DNA of 64,000 bases from Roseibium alexandrii DFL-11 (GTDB taxonomy: Bacteria > Pseudomonadota > Alphaproteobacteria > Rhizobiales > Stappiaceae). Shown here one piece after another: positions 55,332 to 64,000 of the stretch. A program made the position numbers and the translations under genes. The DNA is taken from positions 1,813,228 through 1,877,227 of the forward strand of contig NZ_CM011002.1 of the NCBI RefSeq assembly GCF_000158095.2, read 5' to 3'. Below the pieces are notes generated by a model. The model was not told where the DNA came from, ran no database searches, and was given only the letters and a program-made list of their open reading frames with translations. The stretch's first letter is position 1; each line of letters begins with the position of its first letter.

Positions 55332-56633
55332 CTAGAGGCGGGCTTGCTCGCCTGTGCCGCTGAGGTCATCACGGTTGTAAATGTCTTCGCGGAAATGAAC
55401 CACGCCGTCGGCATTGGCCCAGGCGGTCACATATGTCATGTAAAGCGGGATCGAGCGCTTCAGCTTCACGTCTTCCCGTTCGCCGGTTCGAATGACTGAA
55501 TCGACCTTAGTGCGGTCCCAATCCGGTGTCGTGGATTGCAGCAGCCAGGTCACCAATTCCCTGACGTTTTGAACGCGCACGCAACCGGACGAGTGGAACC
55601 GGTAGTCTTCACCAAACAAGGTCTTGGACGGCGTATCATGGAGATAGACCTGGTGTTTGTTGTGGAAGTTGATCCGCACAGAGCCGAGAGAGTTCTCTTG
55701 CCCCGGATCCTGAGTGAAGCGGTACTGTGTCGCCTCATCCGTATTCCAGTCAATCTGCTGCCACGCCACTTCCTGGTTGTCGCGCCAGTTGAAAATCCGG
55801 ATCTTGTTGCGGGACAGATATTCCGGGTCTTCCTTCATCTTCGGGATCAAGTCCTTGCGGATGATGGAGACCGGAACGGTCCAATACGGGTTGAAGTTCA
55901 GCTCATAGATCTTGCTGTTCAGGATTGGCGTTTGACGGTCGATCTTGCCAACCACTGCGGTGTGGCGCGAGCGGACGCGGCCATCTTCAACCGCTTCGAT
56001 CTCAGCCGCCGGGATGTTCACCATCACATACCGGTCACCGAGGTTGCCGGACATGGACCGGACCCGGACAAGGTTCGTTTCGAGCTGGCGCAAGCGCACA
56101 TAGGCCGGAATGTTGAGCGCCTCAACGGTGCTCTCGCCCATCACGCCATCCGGGATCAAGCCGTGGCGGAGTTGGAAGCGCCGCAGGGCGGCATCGACGT
56201 AAGAGTCGAATGTATCCGAAAGGCCGGCCTGTTGTTCCAGGTCACCAGAAATGATCAGGCGTTGGCGTACTTGGACAACGCGCGGGTCCTTCATACCGAT
56301 GCGAAGAGCTTTCCCGCCCGTGGACACTGTACCCCATCCACCCATTTGCACGATCGACTGATAGCGTGTGATGGCAGCGCCGATGTAGTCAACCGTCGTT
56401 GGCGACAAGGTCGGAGCGTATGACTTCACCTCGGTGATATTGTCCGTTGCGATATCGAAGCTGTCGGCCCATTCAAGGTCCTGCCCCGCAGTCCGGAAAG
56501 ATTGCTGCGCAGACGCAGCTCCTGTGACCACCACAGGCGCGGCCAGTCCAAGGAGCATCAGCCCGTTTTTCCAAAATTTGGCGTTCAACTTGAAAGAAGA
56601 CTTTGTCCCGGACGAAGCGGAAAAAAGTGTCAT
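55332..56633 (-). CDS. ldtP: L,D-transpeptidase (YkuD) with peptidoglycan-binding domain
   Basis: This protein of about 433 residues forms 3-3 cross-links in peptidoglycan or attaches proteins to it. It starts with a long basic N terminus and signal sequence (WKNGLMLLGLAAPVVVTGAA). A PG_binding_1 domain follows (VVQVRQRLIISGD, then RFQLRHGLIPDGVMGESTVE). The YkuD domain has HDTPSKTLFGEDYRFHSSGC with the catalytic cysteine and CVRVQNV. The ATG at 56633 is used; the frame is open further upstream to 56723. The MarR-type gene ldtR lies upstream on the same strand, as in Liberibacter, where LdtR controls LdtP. Confidence 0.88.
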   Translation of the reverse strand: MTLFSASSGTKSSFKLNAKFWKNGLMLLGLAAPVVVTGAASAQQSFRTAGQDLEWADSFDIATDNITEVKSYAPTLSPTTVDYIGAAITRYQSIVQMGGWGTVSTGGKALRIGMKDPRVVQVRQRLIISGDLEQQAGLSDTFDSYVDAALRRFQLRHGLIPDGVMGESTVEALNIPAYVRLRQLETNLVRVRSMSGNLGDRYVMVNIPAAEIEAVEDGRVRSRHTAVVGKIDRQTPILNSKIYELNFNPYWTVPVSIIRKDLIPKMKEDPEYLSRNKIRIFNWRDNQEVAWQQIDWNTDEATQYRFTQDPGQENSLGSVRINFHNKHQVYLHDTPSKTLFGEDYRFHSSGCVRVQNVRELVTWLLQSTTPDWDRTKVDSVIRTGEREDVKLKRSIPLYMTYVTAWANADGVVHFREDIYNRDDLSGTGEQARL

Positions 56634-56943
56634 TGCCGACCCCACAGTGCTGTGTACAAGGCGCCATCCGGCGCATTCATCGTCAATCCGGTTCAATGGC
56701 CGTTGACCTGCCCGGTCAATCACCGGCTCACGACCATTATGGGTACTGCAGCAAGGTTAACAAATTCAAAGACAGCTCACCCGCCGCGATTCAACGGCCT
56801 AAAGGCCATTCCAATGTGTCCAGATGATGTCGAATTCTGACGGCCGCAAGCCGATCACGAATTTGTCAGCCGATTAAGTGCCCCAAATACAAAAGCACCG
56901 CCACTTGGGCGGTGCTTTGTCATCTGGATACGCCGTGAATTGA
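56634..56943. other. Intergenic region between ldtR and ldtP
   Basis: These 310 bases hold the ldtR terminator at 56892-56918 and then the promoter region of ldtP. No strong palindrome for LdtR was seen, so its binding site cannot be placed by eye. Confidence 0.45.
56892..56918. terminator. Terminator downstream of ldtR
   Basis: The arms AAAGCACCGCC and GGCGGTGCTTT are perfectly complementary over 11 bp with a 5-base loop. The minus strand shows a T tract after the stem. It lies 26 bases beyond the ldtR stop. Confidence 0.9.
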
Positions 56944-57459
56944 TCAGAGGCGGTATAGAATTTGGTCGGTCCAGAACCGCTCGAGACGCCGCAGCGACTT
57001 GTTCAGTGTGACAAAGTCTTGCGGGCCGATTTCACCAACCTGCTCAACGGACAGAATATGGCGCTCATAAAGATCATTGACGATCTTTGCCACTTCCTGG
57101 CCCTTGTCGGTCAGGCTGACCCGGACGGACCGGCGGTCCATGCGCGAGCGCTGGTGATGAATGTAACCGGTCTCGACCAGTTTCTTCAGATTATAGGACA
57201 CGTTGGAACCGAGATAGTATCCGCGGGTCCGCAGTTCACCAGCTGTCAGCTCAGCATCGCCAATGTTGAACAGCAACAACGCCTGAACGCTGTTGACATC
57301 CGACCGGCCCATGCGGTCGAACTCGTCCTTGATGACGTCCAGCAAACGCCGGTGCAAACGTTCTACAAGTGTAAGAGCCTCGAGGTAGAGCGGCTTGATG
57401 GCCACTTCTTCCTCTTCACCCTGTGACACAGCATCGACTGCCCTACTTGCGGTGATCAT
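56944..57459 (-). CDS. ldtR: MarR-family regulator LdtR
   Basis: This 171-residue MarR protein contains a dimerisation helix, a winged helix with TAGELRTRGYYLGSNVSYNL and KKLVETGYIHHQRSRMDRRS, and a long C-terminal helix. It lies immediately upstream of the L,D-transpeptidase gene. In Liberibacter asiaticus the orthologous pair LdtR/LdtP controls cell-wall remodelling and stress tolerance. The ATG at 57459 was chosen; the upstream frame to 57528 lacks a good ribosome-binding site. The family binds small molecules such as benzbromarone in Liberibacter, but the natural signal is uncertain. Confidence 0.87.
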   Translation of the reverse strand: MITASRAVDAVSQGEEEEVAIKPLYLEALTLVERLHRRLLDVIKDEFDRMGRSDVNSVQALLLFNIGDAELTAGELRTRGYYLGSNVSYNLKKLVETGYIHHQRSRMDRRSVRVSLTDKGQEVAKIVNDLYERHILSVEQVGEIGPQDFVTLNKSLRRLERFWTDQILYRL

Positions 57460-57615
57460 GTGATTGCGCCTCTTTTTGTACCTGTCATTCGACGGATATT
57501 TTCCCGCCTTGATGCACAATCTACACAAGCGACTCTAAAATCCGCTTAAGAGACACACTGAATCAAATATTAACTTCCACAAGCTGTTTTAGGGATCGAT
57601 TTAATCTTTGATTTA

Positions 57616-58506
57616 CTATGAGCCCCTGAGAAATTTGACAATAGCAGAGAAATCCAAGGATTCCCCGCCCTGGTTGCAGAAGAGCGAATAGAGCGACGCG
57701 GCTTCTGCACCCATAGGTGTCGCTGCGCCCGAGGAATGCGCGGCCTCCTGAGCCAATTTTAAATCTTTCAACATCATGCCCGCGGCAAAGCCCGGCTGGT
57801 AGTCACGGTTTGCAGGAGATGTGGGCAGCGGTCCAGGCACCGGACAATAAGATGTCAGCGACCAGCACTGACCGGATGCGGTTGAGGAAATGTCGAACAG
57901 CTTCTGCGCATCAAGGCCAAGACGTTCCGCCAGAACGAACGCCTCCGAGACGCCAATCATGGAAATGCCCAGGATCATGTTGTTGCAAATCTTGGCCGCC
58001 TGCCCGGTTCCTGCGCCACCTGCATGGACAATCGTCTTGCCCATGATATCGAGGTAAGGCTTGGCTGCTTCAAAAGCGCTGTCTTCGCCGCCGACCATGA
58101 AAGTCAGTGTCCCAGCAGCGGCACCGGCGACACCACCGGAAACCGGGGCATCGACGATCGGCATGGATTTGCCGGCTGCCGCCGCGCTTACCGCCCGCGC
58201 GCTGTCGACATCGATCGTGGAAGAATCAATCAGGAGGGTTCCGGCCTTCGCGTTGTCCAGGATGCCGCCTTCGCCCATGTAGACCTGACGGACATGCTTG
58301 CCTGCTGGCAGCATGGACACAATGACATCGGCCTCAGCCGCCAATTGGGCAACATCGGCTGCCGCCTCGCCGCCTTCGGCAACAAGGGCGTCGATGGCTG
58401 CTTTCGACATGTCGAAGCCAAGGACCCGATGGCCCGCCTTCGCCAGATTGATGGCCATCGGGCCGCCCATGTTCCCAAGACCGATAAAGCCAACCGTGGT
58501 TGCCAT
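57616..58506 (-). CDS. mmsB: 3-hydroxyisobutyrate dehydrogenase
   Basis: This 296-residue enzyme oxidises 3-hydroxyisobutyrate to methylmalonate semialdehyde with NAD+ in valine breakdown. It has the Rossmann start VGFIGLGNMGGPMAINLAKA, the substrate loop DAPVSGGVAGAAAGTLTFMV, and the catalytic lysine in GQAAKICNNM. It is the last gene of an operon that runs from an acyl-CoA dehydrogenase through a 3-hydroxyisobutyryl-CoA hydrolase, so three consecutive valine steps are encoded together. Confidence 0.94.
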   Translation of the reverse strand: MATTVGFIGLGNMGGPMAINLAKAGHRVLGFDMSKAAIDALVAEGGEAAADVAQLAAEADVIVSMLPAGKHVRQVYMGEGGILDNAKAGTLLIDSSTIDVDSARAVSAAAAGKSMPIVDAPVSGGVAGAAAGTLTFMVGGEDSAFEAAKPYLDIMGKTIVHAGGAGTGQAAKICNNMILGISMIGVSEAFVLAERLGLDAQKLFDISSTASGQCWSLTSYCPVPGPLPTSPANRDYQPGFAAGMMLKDLKLAQEAAHSSGAATPMGAEAASLYSLFCNQGGESLDFSAIVKFLRGS

Positions 58507-58621
58507 TGTTTTCTCCCGTGACGATTCTTTTCGTATTTTCAGATTTATAGGCCAGCTTGTTGATGCTCCGGACCAAGCCCTTAAAAAGTTGAGTCAGTTG
58601 GCGCCAGCACAACCTTCTGCA

Positions 58622-59041
58622 TCAAGCCGCGGCCGTTCGGTTTTCGCGGCGCATCAGATAGGTGAGCCCCGCAAAGATCAATATGGTCAAAAGGTAGAAG
58701 GCGATCTCATAAGGCCGGCGGCCATAAAGATCTGAAAAGGCCGTGTGCATGACGATCTGGCACAGGCACCGGAAAATCCACATGACCGTTCCCCAGGATA
58801 CGGTCAGCCAAAGGCCGATCGCCGCCACAAGGTCCAGGACCGCAAAGAAGACAACGGCACCCTGTATGGCAATCGGCATTTCCCAGAACCACATGCCGCG
58901 CCATTCAACAATGCCGATAATTCGCGCCCAATAGATCACGCCGCCGCCCATCAATAGCAGTGCCATCGCGCGCAGATACCAGATCAGCACGGTGCTCCAG
59001 GGCGGGCGCGAATAGAAGAGGTCCTGAAAGCTCGTGATCAT
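58622..59041 (-). CDS. DUF6163 membrane protein
   Basis: This 139-residue protein has four hydrophobic segments and the motif YSRPPWSTVLIWYLRAMALL near the start. It matches the Hyphomicrobiales DUF6163 family, whose function is unknown. It lies between the hydrolase and mmsB on the same strand, 18 bases after the hydrolase, so it is expressed with valine catabolism genes; the meaning of this position is not known. Confidence 0.78.
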   Translation of the reverse strand: MITSFQDLFYSRPPWSTVLIWYLRAMALLLMGGGVIYWARIIGIVEWRGMWFWEMPIAIQGAVVFFAVLDLVAAIGLWLTVSWGTVMWIFRCLCQIVMHTAFSDLYGRRPYEIAFYLLTILIFAGLTYLMRRENRTAAA

Positions 59042-59059
59042 GGCCGGTCCGTTTGTGCG

Positions 59060-60091
59060 TTAGAGCGGCAAGTCTCCGCCTGCCGGTTCCCGGAAATACG
59101 CTGCCAGGTCTTCCTTGTCCACTTGATCAAGGCTTGGAGGGGACCATTTCGGGTCCTGATCCTTGTCGACAAGCACCGCGCGCACGCCTTCGTAGAACTC
59201 CGAGCCTTTCAGGATTTCGGAGACAATACGGTATTCGAGTTTCATACATTCGTTGAAACTCAATTCCCCGCCGCGCTGCATTTGTTCAAAGGCAATCAGC
59301 ACGCTGGTCGGGGATTTCTGCCGGATCGCCTGAGCAGCTTTCAACGCGAATTCGTCGCTGCTCTCGTCCAGTTTCGACAAAATGGCATCAACGCTGCCTT
59401 CAGAAAAGCAGTGCTCGATCATATCTGCAGCGGCCATCAAGGGGCCGGGTTCAGCCTCAACCATATACCGGCTGAGCACTGCATCCACGTCGCTGTTCTC
59501 CGCCAGCTCCGCTTCTAATGCGGGGAGATCTGCTTCGCTGATGGCATGGGTCAACACACCCGTTGCCAGTGCATCGCCCTGCTTCAGACGGCCAGCGGAC
59601 AAGGCGCAATAGACACCGGTTTTCTTCGGCATGCGCGGCAGAAAATACGTGCCGCCAACATCCGGGAAGAAACCAATGCCGGTTTCCGGCATGGCGAACA
59701 TTGTCTTTTCCGTTCCGACGCGATGGCTGCCATGGGCCGATACACCAACGCCGCCGCCCATGACAATGCCATTGATAAGCGCGACATAGGGTTTGGGATA
59801 TGCCTTGATCTGCGCGTTGAGGAGATACTCTTCCTTGAAGAACTCCGCGAGCCCGTCCATTTCGCCAGCCATCCTCGCATCATAGATGCTGCGGATGTCA
59901 CCGCCGGCGCAGAACGCTTTTTCCCCAGCCCCGGTGATCACCACATGGGCAACGTCCGGATCCTCCGCCCACTCGGTCAGCTGAGCCGCCAGCGCCGAGC
60001 ACATAGGATGGGTCAGCGCATTCAGCGCCTTCGGCCGGTTGAGAGTAACAAATCCGGCCTTGCCGCGCTTTTCAAACAGGATGTCGCTCAC
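59060..60091 (-). CDS. 3-hydroxyisobutyryl-CoA hydrolase
   Basis: This 343-residue crotonase-fold enzyme releases 3-hydroxyisobutyrate from its CoA ester. Its motifs are FCAGGDIRSIYDAR, the oxyanion-hole segment NGIVMGGGVGVSAHG, and AMPETGIGFFPDVGGTYFLP with the catalytic glutamate and aspartate. The C-terminal EGVRAVLVDKDQDPKW is diagnostic for the hydrolase as opposed to enoyl-CoA hydratase. It follows the acyl-CoA dehydrogenase gene by 56 bases and precedes DUF6163 and mmsB. Confidence 0.92.
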   Translation of the reverse strand: MSDILFEKRGKAGFVTLNRPKALNALTHPMCSALAAQLTEWAEDPDVAHVVITGAGEKAFCAGGDIRSIYDARMAGEMDGLAEFFKEEYLLNAQIKAYPKPYVALINGIVMGGGVGVSAHGSHRVGTEKTMFAMPETGIGFFPDVGGTYFLPRMPKKTGVYCALSAGRLKQGDALATGVLTHAISEADLPALEAELAENSDVDAVLSRYMVEAEPGPLMAAADMIEHCFSEGSVDAILSKLDESSDEFALKAAQAIRQKSPTSVLIAFEQMQRGGELSFNECMKLEYRIVSEILKGSEFYEGVRAVLVDKDQDPKWSPPSLDQVDKEDLAAYFREPAGGDLPL

Positions 60092-60147
60092 TGCATGTCC
60101 TTAAGAAACTGGAAAAGTGGTCGTGTTTTTTTGCCGTGAGAAGACGG

Positions 60148-61287
60148 TCAGTCTTTCAGGAGGTGGCGCGAGATGATCAAGCGCATGACCTCATTGGTGC
60201 CTTCCAGGATCTGGTGCACGCGAACATCCCGCAAAAACCGTTCGATCGGATAGTCCCTCAGATATCCATAGCCGCCATGCAGTTGCAGCGCGTCATTCAC
60301 CACCTTGAAACCGGTGTCCGTGGCCAGGCGCTTGGCCATGGCCGCAAACTTCGGCGCATCCGGTGTTTTCGCATCCACCTCGGTTGCCGCCTTATAAAGA
60401 AGCAGGCGCGCGGCCTCCAACTCCGTTGCCATATCGGCAAGTCGGAATTGTAGCGCCTGGAAAGCTGTCAGCGGTTTGCCGAACTGCTTGCGCTCCCGCA
60501 TGTAAGCAATCGCCTGGTCGAGACACTCCTGAGCCGGGCCGATCGAGCAAGCACCAATGTTCAAACGCCCGCCATCAAGCGCGGCCATTGCGATCTTGAA
60601 GCCTTGGCCCTCGACACCGATGAGGTTGGATTTCGGAACGCGGCAATCCTGGAAGTTCACCTGCGCAGTCGGTTGGCTCTTCCAGCCCATTTTCACTTCA
60701 TTCGCACCGAAGCTTAGACCCGGCGTGCCTTTTTCGACGAGCAGGCAGGAAATCCCGCCCGGCCCTTCATCACCTGTCCGGACCATCACCGCATAGAGAT
60801 CGCTGACACCGCCGCCGGAAATGAAGGCCTTGGAGCCGTTGAGGATATAGTGATCGCCATCATCCTTGGCGGTAGTCCGCAACGCTGCGGCGTCAGAGCC
60901 TGATCCCGGCTCGGTCAGGCAGTAGCTGGTCAGGAGTTCCATGGTGCAGAGTTTCGGCAGAAACTTCTGGCGCAGATCTTCATTGCCGAACGTATCGATG
61001 ATCCAGGCCACCATGTTGTGGATCGACAGATATGCCGCGGTGGACGTGCAGCCCTTCGACAATTCTTCAAAGATAAGCGCAGCGTCCAAACGGGTCAGAG
61101 CGGAGCCCCCGACATCGTCCCGGACATAAATTCCGGCGAGCCCGAGTTCGGCCGCCTTGCGCATGACAGGTATCGGAAAATGGCTGTCTTCATCCCACTG
61201 CGCGGCATGCGGGGCAAGTTCTTCCCGCGCAAAGCTTGCCGCCATATCGCGAATTGCCCGCCGGTCTTCGTTCAGTTGAAAGTCCAC
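60148..61287 (-). CDS. Acyl-CoA dehydrogenase, isobutyryl-CoA dehydrogenase type
   Basis: This 379-residue flavoprotein should oxidise isobutyryl-CoA to methacrylyl-CoA. It shows [19 protein letters not shown] (substrate/FAD loop), [18 protein letters not shown] and the C-terminal [19 protein letters not shown], with the catalytic glutamate. The isobutyryl specificity is inferred mainly from its operon partners. It opens the valine operon. Its upstream region holds an 18-bp palindrome that may be the operator. Confidence 0.9.
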   Translation of the reverse strand: MDFQLNEDRRAIRDMAASFAREELAPHAAQWDEDSHFPIPVMRKAAELGLAGIYVRDDVGGSALTRLDAALIFEELSKGCTSTAAYLSIHNMVAWIIDTFGNEDLRQKFLPKLCTMELLTSYCLTEPGSGSDAAALRTTAKDDGDHYILNGSKAFISGGGVSDLYAVMVRTGDEGPGGISCLLVEKGTPGLSFGANEVKMGWKSQPTAQVNFQDCRVPKSNLIGVEGQGFKIAMAALDGGRLNIGACSIGPAQECLDQAIAYMRERKQFGKPLTAFQALQFRLADMATELEAARLLLYKAATEVDAKTPDAPKFAAMAKRLATDTGFKVVNDALQLHGGYGYLRDYPIERFLRDVRVHQILEGTNEVMRLIISRHLLKD

Positions 61288-61364
61288 GATATCCTCCCGG
61301 GAACCTGCACGGCCGATTCTGGCTGCGCCGGATGTGTTTGATTTCTGAAGCGCATAAAACCATA

Positions 61365-61382
61365 TTTGACGCGAACGTCAAA
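61365..61382. promoter_or_regulatory. Palindromic operator candidate upstream of the valine operon
   Basis: TTTGACG and CGTCAAA form a perfect 7-bp inverted repeat around CGAA. The site lies 78 bases upstream of the acyl-CoA dehydrogenase start and between it and divergent hemB. The form resembles sites of MerR-type regulators such as LiuR that control branched-chain amino acid breakdown; that link is inference. Confidence 0.55.
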
Positions 61383-61497
61383 CAATCTCTTTTTCGTATT
61401 TAATTTCAGTTGTTTTACAGAATGTTGGACGTCAGAAATCTGCGTGATAATGTGACACAAATGTCCGATGGACATCCAATCTGATTTTCCCACCTAA

Positions 61498-62550
<1,053 letters not shown>

Positions 62551-63071
62551 GATCTCCTAGAGCAAATCGCGTTTAAACGGATACAGGTTTCGCTGCCACT
62601 CGGCTATGCCTCGTACGCAAAACCTGAAGCAGCCTGAATTCAATTAAACGCGGCACACTATAACTGCCAAATGCCACCCCGGCCGCCGAGCCGGGGTCCG
62701 TTTGGAAAAACTCCTGCCACGGATGGGTGGTCCCGGATCAAGTCCGGGACGGCGCCTCAACACTACAGCAACACGTCTGCCCTCACGCGGTCATCCTCGG
62801 GCTTGACCCGAGGATCCATTCTATTCCGTTCCCTTTCCAAACAGCACGGCCTTGTTTGCGGCACCACTTCGGCATGGATTACCTCCCCGATCGTGTCGGG
62901 GACAGGCTTTTCAAGCGGGGCAATGACGAAGGTGAATGTGGCAGAGGCCTTGCCATTCTCTTAGGGGTCATCAAAGCAATGCGTTGATTGTTTAGATGTC
63001 AAAGACAAGCATTTGCGTTTCCCAATTCCGATCCCCATATCCAGCTCATCACGAATTGGAGAGCTTGTTTC
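62551..63071. other. Intergenic region with repeat-rich DNA
   Basis: The 520 bases after hemB contain no gene. The first 100 include a TAGAGCAAATCGCGTTTAAA stretch of a kind that often recurs in such genomes. The middle holds four G+C-rich hairpins. The last part carries the start region of the RDD gene. Confidence 0.5.
62676..62902. repeat. Cluster of four REP-like hairpins
   Basis: The stems are ACCCCGG/CCGGGGT (62676-62697), GTCCCGGA/TCCGGGAC (62730-62750), ATCCTCGGG/CCCGAGGAT (62793-62815) and TCCCCGA/TCGGGGA (62884-62902). Sequences such as CCTCGGGCTTGACCCGAGG are common alphaproteobacterial intergenic palindromes. They may stabilise mRNA ends or bind proteins. Confidence 0.75.
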
Positions 63072-63587
63072 ATGTCCGCCGACACATCGTCCCGATCCTC
63101 CAGGCAAGACGCATTTGATCCGTTCCTGCAACCGGAGTTGTTTGAGGGCGTGCGCAGCCGCCGGATTATCGCTTTCATTATCGATGCGTTCGTGATCACC
63201 CTGCTGACACTCGGGGCGAGCATTCTTGTGTTCATTCTCGGGGTCTTCACCCTGGGTCTCGGCTTCCTGCTTTACGCCATCCTGCCGGTATCCGTCGCAC
63301 TGATCTATGCCGCATTTACGCTGGGCGGGCCAAGCGCCTCCACGATCGGCATGCGTGCGATGGGTCTTGAGATGCGGCTCTGGTATGGCGCCAAACCCTA
63401 CCCTCTGCTGGCCGCCGTGCACCTGTTGCTGTTCTGGTTCTCCATCTCTCTGCTCACGCCGTTCGTGCTGCTCGTGTCCCTTTTCTCGGACCGCAAGCGC
63501 CTGCTGCATGACCTGATCCTGGGCACTGTGGTGATCAATTCCGCCTATCACCGGGCCTATACCCGCGAGCATTCCGCCGCTGCGTGA
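63072..63587 (+). CDS. RDD family membrane protein
   Basis: This 171-residue protein has four hydrophobic segments. The conserved R and D residues of the RDD domain are in SRRIIAFIIDAF near the N terminus. GPSASTIGMRAMGLEMRLW follows in the second half, and RKRLLHDLILGTVVI lies near the C terminus. The ATG at 63072 gives a natural length; the upstream in-frame extension to 62988 is unlikely. RDD proteins are of unknown or varied transport function. It stands alone. Confidence 0.83.
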   Translation: MSADTSSRSSRQDAFDPFLQPELFEGVRSRRIIAFIIDAFVITLLTLGASILVFILGVFTLGLGFLLYAILPVSVALIYAAFTLGGPSASTIGMRAMGLEMRLWYGAKPYPLLAAVHLLLFWFSISLLTPFVLLVSLFSDRKRLLHDLILGTVVINSAYHRAYTREHSAAA

Positions 63588-63741
63588 TTTCTTGCTCAAA
63601 GAAAAATGATCTTATTTCAACGCTCTGCATGAAATATGAGCAGTGTTCCGGGTGTGAATTCGAAAGGTGAGCCCTTCCAAAGCCTCAAGCGGCTGGTCTA
63701 AACTGCTCCTAGAAATGGGCAGGTTGGATCTAGGCGGGTGA

Positions 63742-64000
63742 ATGCTCTCAGTTGATATCGCGATGGCGTTGACCTTTGTGGTCCTGACCGCCACCGTCGT
63801 CTTGTATGCGCTTGAGCGTTATCCGATTGAAACGGTCGCGCTCGGATCCGTTACCAGCTTCATCGTTATATTCTCCCTGATCCCGGTCTTCCGCAGCGAC
63901 GGGACCCGGGTTGCGACAGGTGATTTTCTGCAAGGCTTTGCAAATCCGGCCCTGATCACCGTCATCTGCCTTCTCATAATCGGTCAGGGCCTGTTTCAGA
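63742..64000 (+). CDS. SLC13-type permease, N-terminal part
   Basis: The ATG at 63742 opens a frame that continues past the end of the window. The 86 visible residues have a hydrophobic start (DIAMALTFVVLTATVVLYAL), a second hydrophobic stretch, and FANPALITVICLLIIGQGL, which fits the start of SLC13/TrkA-C-domain anion permeases. The family exports or imports anions such as sulfate or dicarboxylates with Na+, but the substrate cannot be told from this fragment. Confidence 0.75.
   Translation, partial: MLSVDIAMALTFVVLTATVVLYALERYPIETVALGSVTSFIVIFSLIPVFRSDGTRVATGDFLQGFANPALITVICLLIIGQGLFQ

Noticed and set aside
55536..56423. A 295-codon open frame on the plus strand
   Set aside because: It lies antisense to the L,D-transpeptidase gene, which has clear catalytic motifs. 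No ribosome-binding site or domain supports the plus-strand frame.

Overview
The window is a compact, G+C-rich bacterial chromosome segment that reads as an alphaproteobacterium of the order Hyphomicrobiales, most like the marine Stappiaceae (Roseibium/Labrenzia). The clues are the gene order glyA-nrdR-ribD-ribE-ribH-nusB-thiL, the order cbp3-DUF177-plsX-fabH-ihfA-merR, the LdtR/L,D-transpeptidase pair, and small families typical of this order (DUF6163, DUF6898, DUF2842). The genus is an inference from protein resemblance only. No transposase, integrase, phage gene, CRISPR array or rRNA is visible. One tRNA is present (Pro, GGG).

Layout. 1-4.0 kb: the end of a corrinoid-protein reactivator, a dimethylglycine/sarcosine dehydrogenase-like flavoenzyme and its LysR neighbour, suggesting methylated-amine catabolism. 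4.2-13.5 kb: housekeeping and accessory genes (methyltransferase, MFS and Ca2+/Na+ transporters, a PAS-GGDEF-EAL protein, DUF2161, DUF1194, an enoyl-CoA hydratase-like protein and a CoA-binding protein). 13.5-14.5 kb: an A+T-rich kilobase with two probable tiny membrane proteins. 14.5-17.4 kb: metY, ctaA and DUF2842. 17.4-27.2 kb: an exopolysaccharide locus (deacetylase, GNAT, Wzc/GumC, Wza, glycosyltransferase, polyprenyl-P glycosylphosphotransferase, Wzy/WaaL-like), in which the glycosyltransferase carries an in-frame TAA. 27.3-35.1 kb: tRNA-Pro and accessory genes (MarR with a striking operator, ABA4-like protein, metzincin protease, SOUL protein, P450, glycerophosphodiesterase, an unknown protein).

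35.1-49.7 kb is core metabolism: merR, ihfA, fabH, plsX, a frameshifted DUF177 gene, cbp3, bamE, the H+-pyrophosphatase, an MFS gene, thiL, nusB, the riboflavin genes, nrdR and glyA. 50.0-53.4 kb is a siaABCD-type signalling operon (PP2C phosphatase, SiaB kinase, SiaC partner, diguanylate cyclase). 53.8-55.3 kb is a roughly 1.5-kb A+T-richer segment bounded by a 19-nt direct repeat. It carries one unknown gene with a HEPN-like R-x4-H motif and appears to have been inserted in the terminator stem-loop of the neighbouring L,D-transpeptidase gene. 55.3-57.5 kb: ldtP and ldtR. 57.6-61.3 kb: a valine-degradation operon with a palindromic operator candidate. 61.5-64.0 kb: hemB, a cluster of REP-like hairpins, an RDD membrane protein and the start of an SLC13-type permease.

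The points most worth checking are the direct-repeat-bounded segment, the two broken genes (glycosyltransferase nonsense codon and DUF177 double frameshift), the nested palindrome beside the MarR gene, and the alphaproteobacterial siaABCD operon with a PilJ-like sensor.
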